Assembly (NCBI RefSeq): GCF_018613605.1
Contig: NZ_JAGGPU010000008.1
Span: 248,001-312,000 of the forward strand
Source of the DNA: Pedobacter sp. ISL-64
GTDB lineage: Bacteria > Bacteroidota > Bacteroidia > Sphingobacteriales > Sphingobacteriaceae
Direction of reading: 5' to 3'
DNA length: 64,000 nt
Shown here: one piece after another, positions 34,269 through 43,083 of the stretch
How the letters are laid out: every line of letters starts with the position of its first letter
Numbering within the stretch: position 1 is the first letter of the stretch
Notes under the pieces: model-generated
The model's database searches: none
What the model saw: only the letters and a program-made list of their open reading frames with translations
Told to the model about the DNA's origin: nothing
Position numbers and translations under genes: made by a program

Positions 34269-35269
34269 GTTTTAATATATTTAAGGCCTATTGCCATGGT
34301 TATCAACGATAAATCGTGTTCACGTTCAAGGTAAAGCGATTCTGCCTCATCTCTCGAAATTTCGGAAAAATGAATAGTATCGCCAGGTTTTAACTGGGCA
34401 CATAAAGGTAAATCTACTGCTGCAATGTGCGCGATACGCGGATAACCCCCTGTTGTTTGGCAGTCGGCCATGAGTATAACCAAATCGCCACTTCCGGTTA
34501 CCTGGATAACGCCAGGTGTTACTGCCGTACTGAGCAATTCTTTTTTAACTTTCCTCACCAATGGCTTCCCTAACAAATGATAACCCATACGATTACTCCT
34601 TCTATCGATGGTATAAGAATTGGTTAAAAATGAAATAATGGATGTTGCGTCGAACCAGCTGATTTCATTGGCAAGTACAACTCTAATGCTTTGTCTATTC
34701 TCTGGCAGTAAGCTTTCGCGCGAAATGCGCCAATTTGGATAGGTTAACGATCTTTCAATCAAATAATTTAATATTCCATCTGATACTTCGCTAAGTAAAG
34801 TACCGCTAACCAAAACATCTGCCTTTTGCAATGCCCTTCCCTTAAAGCCCCCAAAAGCAGCAGTAAGATAGGTGCTTTTACTTTCCATTACATCAGGCAC
34901 ATCCCATCCACCTGCAATAGCCAAATAGGTACGCGCCCCAATTGCATTATGGATCAGCTTTATAACGGAACCTGCCGAAAAAAACAATGGCTTTTCTGCA
35001 GGCATTAATTCATTATTGTAAACTAAAGTTGCACCATCGCCAGAATAAGAAATTAGAACAGGTGTTTCAGCTTTAAATGAAGCATCGGCATAGGTAAACT
35101 CAATGGTAGCATTATTATCATCGTTACCAACAGCTTTATTCGCTAATCGGTGGGCCAGTTCATCCATTGCGCCCGATACAGGTACAGCTTGCGAAAGATA
35201 TCGGTATCGTCCCATATCCTGAATGGTACTTAATAAACCTGGCTTAATGATGCTGATTTTCATACTCAT
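34265..35269 (-). CDS. pxpC: 5-oxoprolinase subunit C (KipA/biotin-dependent carboxyltransferase family)
   Basis: 334 residues. 'IKPGLLSTIQDMGRYRYLSQAVPVSGAMDE' style start, 'NRMGYHLLGKPL' and 'ILMADCQTTGGYPRIA' are typical of the KipA/PxpC family, also called AHS2. It forms the 5-oxoprolinase with PxpA and PxpB. The start overlaps the stop of pxpB by 4 bp, so the two are probably made in step. Alternative start Met3 would shorten it by two residues. Confidence 0.92.
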   Translation of the reverse strand: MSMKISIIKPGLLSTIQDMGRYRYLSQAVPVSGAMDELAHRLANKAVGNDDNNATIEFTYADASFKAETPVLISYSGDGATLVYNNELMPAEKPLFFSAGSVIKLIHNAIGARTYLAIAGGWDVPDVMESKSTYLTAAFGGFKGRALQKADVLVSGTLLSEVSDGILNYLIERSLTYPNWRISRESLLPENRQSIRVVLANEISWFDATSIISFLTNSYTIDRRSNRMGYHLLGKPLVRKVKKELLSTAVTPGVIQVTGSGDLVILMADCQTTGGYPRIAHIAAVDLPLCAQLKPGDTIHFSEISRDEAESLYLEREHDLSLITMAIGLKYIKT

Positions 35270-36006
35270 ATTTCAGCATAAGCATTAAACTCCTTTATAC
35301 CAATGGCTTTAAAAGTAACCATATCGCCTCCCTTTAAAAGTGATGGCTGTAAGCGGTTTACATCAAACATCTTTAATGGTGTTCTTCCAATAATCTGCCA
35401 TCCACCAGGTGTCTCCATAGGATAAATACCGGTCTGATTGCCTGCAATCCCCACAGATCCGGTGGGTATTTTAGCATTGGGAACCTCTTTTCTAGGGGTT
35501 GATAATCTGGTATCCACTCCGCCCATATAGGCGAAACCCGGCACAAAACCGATCATAAAAACAGTATATTGCCCGGCAGTATGTATATCAATTACCTCAG
35601 TTTCGCTAAGCTCGTTTGTGCGAGCTACCGTTGAAAGATCCTGTCCGAAATCGCCACCATAACATACAGGGATAATCAGCTTATCGGTTGTTATTCTTGA
35701 TTTTTCTCTTTTTGTTTGAGCAATTTTATTTAAATGTGCTGATACCTTTTCGAAACAAACCTGACCCGGAAGATCTGATAACATCACACTTAAGGGATCA
35801 AAAAAAACAGTTAATGTAGTGTAAGCCGGAACTGTGGTTATTAAACCAGAAAAAGGGTTTTGCAACAACAATTGATTAAAATCGGTGATCAGGGCCAGCA
35901 AATCGTGATCGATTGCTGTTCCGAATCCTATAGTAACCGATTTTTCATTCAACCCATAAATTTTTATGGGAATGTTTGCTCCAAAATACCCTACCTGCTC
36001 AGTCAT
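35266..36006 (-). CDS. pxpB: 5-oxoprolinase subunit B (KipI/AHS1 family)
   Basis: 246 residues. 'VCYGGDFGQDLSTVA', 'MIGFVPGFAYMGGVD', 'PRKEVPNAKIPTGSVGIAG' and 'YPMETPGGWQIIGRTP' are the AHS1/KipI signatures. First gene of the operon pxpB-pxpC-pxpA-NRAMP-like-M1 peptidase. The AT-rich 212-bp upstream gap should hold the promoter; no clear TTTG/TAnnTTTG pair was found there by eye. In Bacillus the KipI homologue was also described as a kinase inhibitor; the enzyme role is the better-supported one for this arrangement. Confidence 0.92.
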   Translation of the reverse strand: MTEQVGYFGANIPIKIYGLNEKSVTIGFGTAIDHDLLALITDFNQLLLQNPFSGLITTVPAYTTLTVFFDPLSVMLSDLPGQVCFEKVSAHLNKIAQTKREKSRITTDKLIIPVCYGGDFGQDLSTVARTNELSETEVIDIHTAGQYTVFMIGFVPGFAYMGGVDTRLSTPRKEVPNAKIPTGSVGIAGNQTGIYPMETPGGWQIIGRTPLKMFDVNRLQPSLLKGGDMVTFKAIGIKEFNAYAEI

Positions 36007-36218
36007 ACAAAAACAGTAAGATTTAATAATAAGTGTTCTTCATAAAACGGACCAAACAACTAAACTGCTGCTATAAAAATGACTATATAATATCAAAATC
36101 ACAAGTTTTGTGAATAATCGCAGCTAACTACATGCAAAAACAATAAAGAAGTCTTTTTAAGTGGCTATACGGGTACTGATTTTTAGTAATCTATTAAAAT
36201 GAATGGCCAGGCAAGGCC

Positions 36219-36992
36219 CTAAAAATTCTTTTTCACCACCCGTTCAATAGCCTTGCCCCAAAATTCGCCTAAAGATGCAGCGCCTAATTTATTTGGATGC
36301 AGGTAAAAAGTACCCGCTTGCCCTTTCTCAGGAATCAACTCGGTAAGGTGGTGTTTTTTAAAATAATTGAATGCTTTTTTATCCCCTACAAAAACATGCT
36401 TTGGATTAGTTAAACCATAATTTACCACAAGGCTATCAATTTTTGGAATATAAGCCTGTAATCTCAACAAGCCCTCTTCCATATATTTTGAGCTATTATA
36501 GGTATTGGGACTATACCAGATAGGATGCTGTAACACCACAATAGCCTTAGGAAAATCGGCCAATAACTTATCTACAATGGTTTTTACATTTTCAATATAT
36601 CGATCAGGCGAAACCGGAGCTCCATGCGGCCCTTTTATAGCGCTATCGTTAGTGCCGAGTTTTAACGAAAAAACCAATAATGCTTCTTTATTGGTAAATG
36701 CATTGGCTGCTTCTTCAACTTTGTTAAAAGTACGGCTTGCACTGGGTAAAAAATCAAGAGTGGTATAACCGCTATGGCCCTGATTACTGAATTTAACTTC
36801 GTTTATTCTTTTTTGCTTAAGCAGGTAAGCTACGGCTACAGCAGGTGGGGCATCAGCAGCATTGGCGATCTGAACGCCTTGCGTGATACTGTTGCCGATA
36901 AAAACAATATTAAGATTTCTCTTCTTATGCTGTGCAGACAATAATGGGATGTTAATTAGTAAAATGCCAATAAATAATAGGTATCTTTTCAT
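36219..36992 (-). CDS. Exported SGNH/GDSL hydrolase
   Basis: 257 residues. Signal peptide to about residue 20 ('LLFIGILLINIPLLSAQ'). SGNH blocks: I 'VFIGNSITQG' with the nucleophile Ser, II Gly in 'SNQGHSGYTT', III 'LKLGTNDS' with Asn, and V 'YLHPNKLGA' with His (the Asp is three residues earlier in many families but here the position is Tyr-Leu, so the acid may be absent or elsewhere). Family members remove acyl groups from sugars or lipids in the periplasm. It stands alone between the pxp operon and the GHKL gene. Confidence 0.82.
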   Translation of the reverse strand: MKRYLLFIGILLINIPLLSAQHKKRNLNIVFIGNSITQGVQIANAADAPPAVAVAYLLKQKRINEVKFSNQGHSGYTTLDFLPSASRTFNKVEEAANAFTNKEALLVFSLKLGTNDSAIKGPHGAPVSPDRYIENVKTIVDKLLADFPKAIVVLQHPIWYSPNTYNSSKYMEEGLLRLQAYIPKIDSLVVNYGLTNPKHVFVGDKKAFNYFKKHHLTELIPEKGQAGTFYLHPNKLGAASLGEFWGKAIERVVKKNF

Positions 36993-37043
36993 CTAAGCTG
37001 TTTTTATCGGCAACAAATTACTAAATTACTTACTAGTATCAAT

Positions 37044-38327
37044 CTAATTTTTCGCCGGCTCAAGGCCTTTTATCAATTGCAATAGCTCATCCTGCTCTTC
37101 GGCCTCCAATTCGATCATACCATTGAACATTTCAAAAATCTCATCACGCAAGTTGGAGCGTATTAAAAGATCCATCAATCGCACAAAAGTTTTCTTCTGA
37201 TCGGTATTTAAACTACTAAACAATTTAGGTTCTACTTCATATAATCCCTTAATTAAATTAACCAGCGCTGGTTTTCTTAATTCTTTTTCTCTTTCGGTAG
37301 CATAAACCGGAAATATTTCATCCTGTTCGTAAGTTTCAACCAGGCGAATGGCATATTCTTTTAAAAACGGTTTACGTTTACTTTTAAGATATTCTGTTAA
37401 CGCTTTAATTAGAAAGCGATACTCTGCGGAAGATTTAGCTGCTCCAAATATAGCCGCCTGCCCTTCATTTTCGAAACTCTTAAAATCGAAATCACGAAAA
37501 AAATCACTATCAATATAAACACTATGGAAATAATCGTCGCTCTTTTTATTTAGGGTGGTGTAATCTTTATAAATTTCTTCACCACCGGCCAAAAAATAGT
37601 ATTTAGACAGTTCTTTATGCAAATTTTCTTTCCAATGAACGTATTTAATCTTAAAAGTAACGGCTGTATCGGGGTAAAAAAGATTAAACTCTTCTAAAGT
37701 TTTAACATTGCTACTAAAATCCAATGCTTTGCCATTTACAATGACCGAATAGTTTTTATACCTGTTCAATTCAATAAACCAACAGAATTCGTTTATCAGG
37801 AAAGGAAGTACCGTTTCTTCTACATCTTGCTGACTGATTTTCAGATTAGTAAATGAAACAGTTGTTCCAGTCTCACCAGAACTGCTTGGAGCAGTGGTAA
37901 AATCGTGACTATAACTATTTAAACCGCCAATGCTAATGTGTATTTCGCCATAGCGAAACCCCTGTTCTGAATGGTAAGTGGTGTGCCAAACGGCATCATG
38001 CGCAAAAGTAAAAAAGGTTAGCCTTCCTACTCCATTACGGCCATGCATTTTTGAGGTATGCTTTGGCGCTACAATCTGAATGGATTTTTCAGATTCGAAG
38101 AACGGATCGAACTTTTGCTGTAAGCGATCAAAATTAATTCCATAACCATTATCAGCAATAGTTAATTGTGCTAAAAGACCGAGTGGATTGGCTGCATAAT
38201 CTACCCGTATAGTGGTCGCATTGGCATCAAAACCATTCCAAATATACTCCGCAATGGCCTGCTTTTCATTATAATTTTTAAGAACCTTTTGTATTCCCTT
38301 TGAAGTAATATTAACCTTTACCGACAT
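37044..38327 (-). CDS. Orphan GHKL (Hsp90/MutL-like) ATPase
   Basis: 427 residues from the ATG at 38327 ('MSVKVNITSKGI'); an upstream in-frame ATG at 38348 adds seven poorly fitting residues. The GHKL site is complete: N-box 'AEYIWNGFDANAT', G1 'IADNGYGIN', G2 'HGRNGVGRLTFF'. After it come a transducer-like region (about 130-320) and an acidic helical tail 'MIELEAEEQDELLQLIKGL'. No histidine-kinase dimerisation domain, TOPRIM or nuclease part is present, so it is neither a kinase nor a gyrase. Comparable stand-alone ATPases occur in some phage-defence loci, but no defence partner lies nearby. Function unknown. Confidence 0.75.
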   Translation of the reverse strand: MSVKVNITSKGIQKVLKNYNEKQAIAEYIWNGFDANATTIRVDYAANPLGLLAQLTIADNGYGINFDRLQQKFDPFFESEKSIQIVAPKHTSKMHGRNGVGRLTFFTFAHDAVWHTTYHSEQGFRYGEIHISIGGLNSYSHDFTTAPSSSGETGTTVSFTNLKISQQDVEETVLPFLINEFCWFIELNRYKNYSVIVNGKALDFSSNVKTLEEFNLFYPDTAVTFKIKYVHWKENLHKELSKYYFLAGGEEIYKDYTTLNKKSDDYFHSVYIDSDFFRDFDFKSFENEGQAAIFGAAKSSAEYRFLIKALTEYLKSKRKPFLKEYAIRLVETYEQDEIFPVYATEREKELRKPALVNLIKGLYEVEPKLFSSLNTDQKKTFVRLMDLLIRSNLRDEIFEMFNGMIELEAEEQDELLQLIKGLEPAKN

Positions 38328-38439
38328 GATTACTAAATTAATTAGCAAATATATGATTATATTTTAATCATTGCAGTTGTTGATATGCAAGTTTTACACA
38401 CAAAATAAACTAGCCGGTTTTAGTGCATTAAAAGAGTAT

Positions 38440-40056
38440 TTATATATCCCGATGACTAAAATGCCTGCGAAGTTTTTCTTCTTCCAGATCAAGCAGCTCT
38501 AGTTGTTCTCTAATCAGCTCATCATTAATCTGCTCTTTTTTATTTAGTCCTTTCAATAAAATACGCTGCTCAGCCATAATATCTTCAAGTGCAATGCGAT
38601 AGTCGTGATAAAAGCCGTCAGACCTTGAAATGTTTTCTTCTTTTTCCCAATCTCTCAACAACTCCATTTCTGCCTCAATGCGAATTTTTATCGATCTGAT
38701 CATATCGTTATGCAATAAGGCATCGTGATACCTTTCATCCAAGATTTTAAGCGATAACATGGATAATTTCTTTCTCACCATTTGTTTTTGTTGCTCGAAA
38801 GGAACAGTATAATCCGGATCGGGCATATCTACCCATTTTATCAATGCGGGCAAGGTTAAACCTTGCAAAACTAAAGTAACCAATATTACACTAAAAGTGA
38901 TAAACAAGATTAAGTTACGCTGAGGAAAAGCTTCACCTGATTTTAATGCGACCGGAATAGAAAGCGCTGCAGCCAAAGAAACTACTCCTCTCATGCCTGC
39001 CCAGCCAAAAAGCAGGGGCGCTTTCAAGCTTGGATTGGGATCGGCAGTGGTAATATAACGACTAATGAAACGTGTAAAGTATAAAGCACCATAGGTACTG
39101 GCTAACCTCGTAACAATTAAAACCGCGCAAATAATGGCACTATAACGGATGGCTGGTAAAAGCCCATCGTTGCCCAAACCACGAATAATTACCGGAAACT
39201 CTAAGCCAATTAACAAGAAAACAAAGCCATTCAGCACAAAAGCTACCGCTTCCCAAACATTTATACCCTGCAACCTGCTTCGGTGGGTAAGAATCTGGTC
39301 TCTGCGGGCCGAAAGAAACAAACCACCACTTACTACAGCCAATACACCAGAAAACCCAAACTCCTCTGCGGTTATGTACATTACATATGGCGTTAAAAAA
39401 GTAAGGATAATATCAATATTTGTAGTGGTTGGCAACCATCTGTGCAAAGCATAAAAAACTAAGGCCACTGCAATTCCGACCAAAATTCCCATTACAATAA
39501 CAATTACAAAATTACCAGCAGCCTTACTAAACACGAAACTTCCTGTCATTACTGCGGCTAAAGCAAAGCGGAACACCACTAAACTGGATGCATCGTTTAG
39601 TAAACTTTCGCCTTCCAATATTGTGGTGAGCCTTTTGGGCACTTTAACATTTTTAAGTATGGCTGATGCTGATACCGCATCTGGCGGAGAAATAATTCCA
39701 CCCAACAAAAAACCCAGGGCCCATGTAAAACCCGGAATCAGGCTTTGAGAAATTAGCGCAACAATACTAGAGGTAAGAATAACAATTGGAAAAGCAAAAC
39801 TGCTGATTACCCTACGCCACTTCCAGAAATCTTTCCATGAAGTATTCCAAGCAGCTTCATACAACAATGGAGGTAAAAAGATTACAAAAATGAGTTCTGG
39901 TTCAATCTCAATATTACGAAGTACTGGTAAAAAACTTAAGGCTAAACCTGCAATTACCAATAAAATAGGATATGCCACACGGATTTTTTGTGCGAGCATT
40001 ACCACAAACAGAATAATTGCAAGCAAGAAAGCGTATTGTATAATCAGCTGGTGCAT
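38440..40056 (-). CDS. Na+/H+ antiporter, CPA1 (NhaP/NHE) family
   Basis: 538 residues from the ATG at 40056; the frame is open 17 codons further but that part is not membrane-like. About 12 helices in the first 410 residues. Core motifs 'GGIISPPDAVSASAIL' and 'LEGESLLNDASSLVVF' include the ND pair of electroneutral CPA1 exchangers. The last 125 residues are a charged cytosolic helical tail ('LLDLEEEKLRRHF'). It exchanges Na+ or K+ for protons across the inner membrane. Single gene, divergent from the 7TM regulator. Confidence 0.9.
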   Translation of the reverse strand: MHQLIIQYAFLLAIILFVVMLAQKIRVAYPILLVIAGLALSFLPVLRNIEIEPELIFVIFLPPLLYEAAWNTSWKDFWKWRRVISSFAFPIVILTSSIVALISQSLIPGFTWALGFLLGGIISPPDAVSASAILKNVKVPKRLTTILEGESLLNDASSLVVFRFALAAVMTGSFVFSKAAGNFVIVIVMGILVGIAVALVFYALHRWLPTTTNIDIILTFLTPYVMYITAEEFGFSGVLAVVSGGLFLSARRDQILTHRSRLQGINVWEAVAFVLNGFVFLLIGLEFPVIIRGLGNDGLLPAIRYSAIICAVLIVTRLASTYGALYFTRFISRYITTADPNPSLKAPLLFGWAGMRGVVSLAAALSIPVALKSGEAFPQRNLILFITFSVILVTLVLQGLTLPALIKWVDMPDPDYTVPFEQQKQMVRKKLSMLSLKILDERYHDALLHNDMIRSIKIRIEAEMELLRDWEKEENISRSDGFYHDYRIALEDIMAEQRILLKGLNKKEQINDELIREQLELLDLEEEKLRRHFSHRDI

Positions 40057-40211
40057 ATAATTTTGGGCTTGGTCTAAAATACAAATTTGAAGCGAATGCC
40101 AAACCATTAACGTGATGTTCTTTTTTCAGATAAAATTTGGAATTTCTATTATAAAGCTATAATTTCTCCCCTGTAATAAGTCATCCCAGCTTTTTTACAT
40201 TGGTTTAATTA

Positions 40212-41798
40212 ATGAAGACCATTTTTATTCTTATTGCTTTTTTGATAAAAAGCAGTCTTTGCGTAGCTCAACCGGTGATCCGGGTGGAGAAACAAACTTT
40301 TGTTAACATTGGCAAAGCAGGATACTTTTGGCAGGACACGCTCGAAACAACATCTTTTGAAAAGGTAGTGCAATTTAAGCCAGAACGTTTTTCAAAAGGT
40401 AAGTCAGCAATTTTTAACGGTGGCACCAGCGGAAAAGTATGGTGGATGAAGTTCCGTTTTAAAAATAACAACCAAACTACTCCCTATCTATTTATCGATT
40501 ATGCAAACATCGATTCTATTACCGTATTTTATCGCGATGAACGCGGGATGATAAATCAGATAAGTGCTGGCATGCTCAACCTGAAACAAAATGATAACAT
40601 TCTGGGTACCGGCTATGTATTTCCTTTAAAGCAGGTAAAAACACCAATTGGCGAAGTGTATGTAAGAATGCGGGCGATGAATACTTTACTTGTCCCCGTT
40701 AAGCTTGTTACCGAATCGGTATTAAACCATGCTTTATTTAAAGCACATAGCGTGCAACCTATTTATATGGGCATCGCATTGATGATTCTCATTTTTCATG
40801 TTTTTATGTACGTTGTTACACGGAATAAGCTCTTTGCGCTTTATATAGCGCGGATAATTTTGCTTTATTTCATTGTAATGGTCTGTTATCTGCAAGGTTA
40901 TAGCTTATTGCTAAGCCCTTTGATAGCCAGGTTTATTTTAGTGCATGCCCATTTTTTTATTGCCGCTGGTTACATTGCTACGATTCTGTTTAACAGTTAT
41001 TTTTTAAAACTTAAACGCCAACTTCCGCAATTCAATAAATTCTTCAAGGTGTTAATGTTTGGATGGGGTTTAATCCTAATCTGCTCTTTATGGGATGCAA
41101 GAAGCATCACCAATGTACTTACACATGTTTTATTTTTATTAACCTCATTACTTTTTCTGTTCAGTAGCATTAAAGTGATTATCATCCGCGGTTATGCCAA
41201 AAAAAATCCTCTTATCTGGTGTTACGTACTGGGATGGATCCCCGTGGCCTTGATTTCTATTTACCTTGTTTTTTGTTTATCGGAGTTAATACCCTTTCAA
41301 TCTTACAGTTATAATTTACTCACTTTAGCTGGCATAATTGAAGGAGTGCTCATCAGCCTCGGTCTTTATAGCCAACGATTAAGGTTATTAACGCGGCATA
41401 ATGCGCATTTTCGGAGGCAACGTATTCTGCTTCAGGAACAGATGGAAGGTTACCGTAAACAGCTCGATGCAAAAACAGAAAAACCTGTTGAACATTTTTC
41501 TTTAAAAGCACTTATCGAACTTGCACACGCCAGAGACCCTTCATTTATGAAACGGTTTAGCGAGGCTGAATCTACCTTTATCGAAAGATTAATTCAGATT
41601 TCACCACAACTACTACCTGCTGAGTTAACACTTTGTGCTTACATCATGTTAAATTTTGATACTAAAGAAATTGCCCGAACCTGCAAACTTAGTGTACGTG
41701 CTGTAGAAAGCCGCAAATATAGAATTCGTAAAAAACTGGGGATAGATGGCGAAACAAATATGCACGCTTGGATGTTAGATCTCACTAAATCGTCCTAA
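40212..41798 (+). CDS. 7TM-DISM sensor with LuxR-type DNA-binding domain
   Basis: 528 residues. Signal peptide 1-19, an extracytoplasmic 7TMR-DISM sensor domain (about 20-165, 'GKVWWMKFRFKN'), seven membrane helices (about 178-390), a short coiled coil (395-420), and a C-terminal LuxR-like helix-turn-helix (about 465-520, 'LCAYIMLNFDTKEIARTC' then 'VRAVESRKYRIRKKLGI'). It looks like a one-component membrane regulator that reads an outside signal and binds DNA, a design frequent in Bacteroidota. It stands upstream of a gap with TGCGTA repeats (see 41898) that may be its target; that is a guess from position. Confidence 0.85.
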   Translation: MKTIFILIAFLIKSSLCVAQPVIRVEKQTFVNIGKAGYFWQDTLETTSFEKVVQFKPERFSKGKSAIFNGGTSGKVWWMKFRFKNNNQTTPYLFIDYANIDSITVFYRDERGMINQISAGMLNLKQNDNILGTGYVFPLKQVKTPIGEVYVRMRAMNTLLVPVKLVTESVLNHALFKAHSVQPIYMGIALMILIFHVFMYVVTRNKLFALYIARIILLYFIVMVCYLQGYSLLLSPLIARFILVHAHFFIAAGYIATILFNSYFLKLKRQLPQFNKFFKVLMFGWGLILICSLWDARSITNVLTHVLFLLTSLLFLFSSIKVIIIRGYAKKNPLIWCYVLGWIPVALISIYLVFCLSELIPFQSYSYNLLTLAGIIEGVLISLGLYSQRLRLLTRHNAHFRRQRILLQEQMEGYRKQLDAKTEKPVEHFSLKALIELAHARDPSFMKRFSEAESTFIERLIQISPQLLPAELTLCAYIMLNFDTKEIARTCKLSVRAVESRKYRIRKKLGIDGETNMHAWMLDLTKSS

Positions 41799-41897
41799 AT
41801 AATATACGAAAATAGGTTACTTTTTCTTTGCCTTTATTTCAACAATAAATTAGCAAAAACCACTTAACGTGCTTTACTACAACAACTTGAACACCTG

Positions 41898-42206
41898 TGC
41901 GTAGAAATGCGTATTACCAAGAACAACCTGCCGCACCCTCTTTGCATATAGCTATTTAGAGTGCACACGGTGCGATACCGTTTTTTAACCAAACAGACTT
42001 AATTGCTTTTTGTCTGGGTTGTACTTATATTTTTAGCCATGTCGACAGAAACGGTCTTTTCCGGGATGATTTGTTACACGCCTGGCGGCATGGTTTATTT
42101 AAAACGCTAATTCATCAAAAGCTATATATAATGAACCGAATACCAATTACATTTTATTTTACTACCTGAAATACAAACATTTAAAATTGGTGCGTATTAC
42201 TGCGTA
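41898..42206. promoter_or_regulatory. Two paired TGCGTA direct-repeat sites in a 551-bp gap
   Basis: TGCGTA occurs at 41898 and 41908, and again at 42191 and 42201: two pairs, each with a 10-bp period, about 290 bp apart. The pairs share the word TGCGTATTAC. The gap 41799-42349 has no supported gene (a 23-codon frame at 42039 is too short to call). The layout resembles regulator binding sites. A GC-rich segment at 41932-41976 may fold weakly (CCGCACC with GGTGCG). Confidence 0.4.
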
Positions 42207-42349
42207 GACAAAAATTTTGATAATCTTTAAATGCTCTATTTCTTTGTCCCTATCCTTAAACGAAAAATTTTAAAACATTGCTGTACCGCAGGAGATCTAA
42301 ACAGGGGACGGTTTAGCCTTCTGCGCAAACAGCATCTGGAAAACCAACC

Positions 42350-42667
42350 ATGAAACCGAATAACACCCCTACCAAAATTATTGAAAGCATCCAAGAATTT
42401 TACAATGGCAGAGATCCCGAAGAAATTTATACAGCTTTAGAAATTGATAAAAATTGTTTTGAAAGCTGGATTAGAGATTTTGGGGGTATTGCCAATGAGC
42501 TTTTGGAGCTGCGAGATGAAAACGATAGCCTAAGAACGATGTTTACCAATTTAAGCCTGGTAAACCAGAGCCTGCGCAATTCTCTTGATAGCCTCACCAG
42601 AACAGACTCGAAAATATTTGAGTTATTGCTTAAAAAGCGAGGTACTGGCAATCTTAGCTTTCCTTAA
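42350..42667 (+). CDS. Small HTH/coiled-coil protein resembling IS3-type OrfA
   Basis: 105 residues. The first half ('SIQEFYNGRDPEEIYTALEI' then 'FESWIRDFGG') fits a helix-turn-helix; the second ('ELLELRDENDSLRTMFTNLS' then 'LVNQSLRNSL') has the leucine-zipper pattern E-L-x2-L-x2-E-N-x2-L-x2-M-x3-L-S-L seen at the end of IS3-family OrfA transposase subunits. No OrfB, DDE domain or terminal inverted repeats are nearby, so an active insertion sequence is not supported. It may be a domesticated OrfA acting as a DNA-binding protein. It ends 16 bp before the receiver gene and may be co-transcribed. Confidence 0.6.
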   Translation: MKPNNTPTKIIESIQEFYNGRDPEEIYTALEIDKNCFESWIRDFGGIANELLELRDENDSLRTMFTNLSLVNQSLRNSLDSLTRTDSKIFELLLKKRGTGNLSFP

Positions 42668-42683
42668 TTAATAACACGAAGAA

Positions 42684-43013
42684 ATGTTCTCTTTATCCCA
42701 ACCAAAAATATTAATTATTGAAGATCACCCTGCAACACTTGATGCTATAAAGATGATCTTCGAATTTGAAGGATACATTACGATGGATCTTTCCAACGCG
42801 ATTGATTTACACACCAAGGTTGCTGCCTTCCAACCTGATATTATTTTAATCGATATTTTGTTGGGCATGACCGACGGGCGGGCCATATGCACAGAATTAA
42901 AGTTATCGGCACATGGTTCCATTCCTATCCTACTCATGTCATCGCGAAATGGCATCCATAATAGCGCTTATTACAAAACGCATTGGGATGATTACATAGA
43001 AAAACCCTTTTAA
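42684..43013 (+). CDS. Stand-alone response-regulator receiver domain, shortened by an in-frame stop
   Basis: 109 residues. Receiver features: acidic pair in 'ILIIEDHPAT', phospho-acceptor Asp in 'IILIDILLGM', Ser/Thr in 'LLMSSR', and Lys in 'YIEKPF'. The frame stops at TAA (43011-43013) right after 'KPF'. Beyond it the same frame stays open and codes 'MEAIIQRVRMLLSKKAQQD' to a stop at 43071-43073, which is just the last helix a receiver should have. So a single codon change (for example AAA or GAA to TAA) appears to have removed helix 5. The gene may be a pseudogene, or the base may be a sequencing error. No output domain is attached. Confidence 0.75.
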   Translation: MFSLSQPKILIIEDHPATLDAIKMIFEFEGYITMDLSNAIDLHTKVAAFQPDIILIDILLGMTDGRAICTELKLSAHGSIPILLMSSRNGIHNSAYYKTHWDDYIEKPF

Positions 43014-43083
43014 ATGGAAGCCATTATTCAAAGGGTTCGGATGCTTTTATCAAAAAAAGCCCAACAAGATTAATGATTTATGC

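Noticed and set aside
42039..42110. 23-codon frame in the gap before the OrfA-like gene
   Set aside because: Too short and without any promoter, family or conservation evidence.
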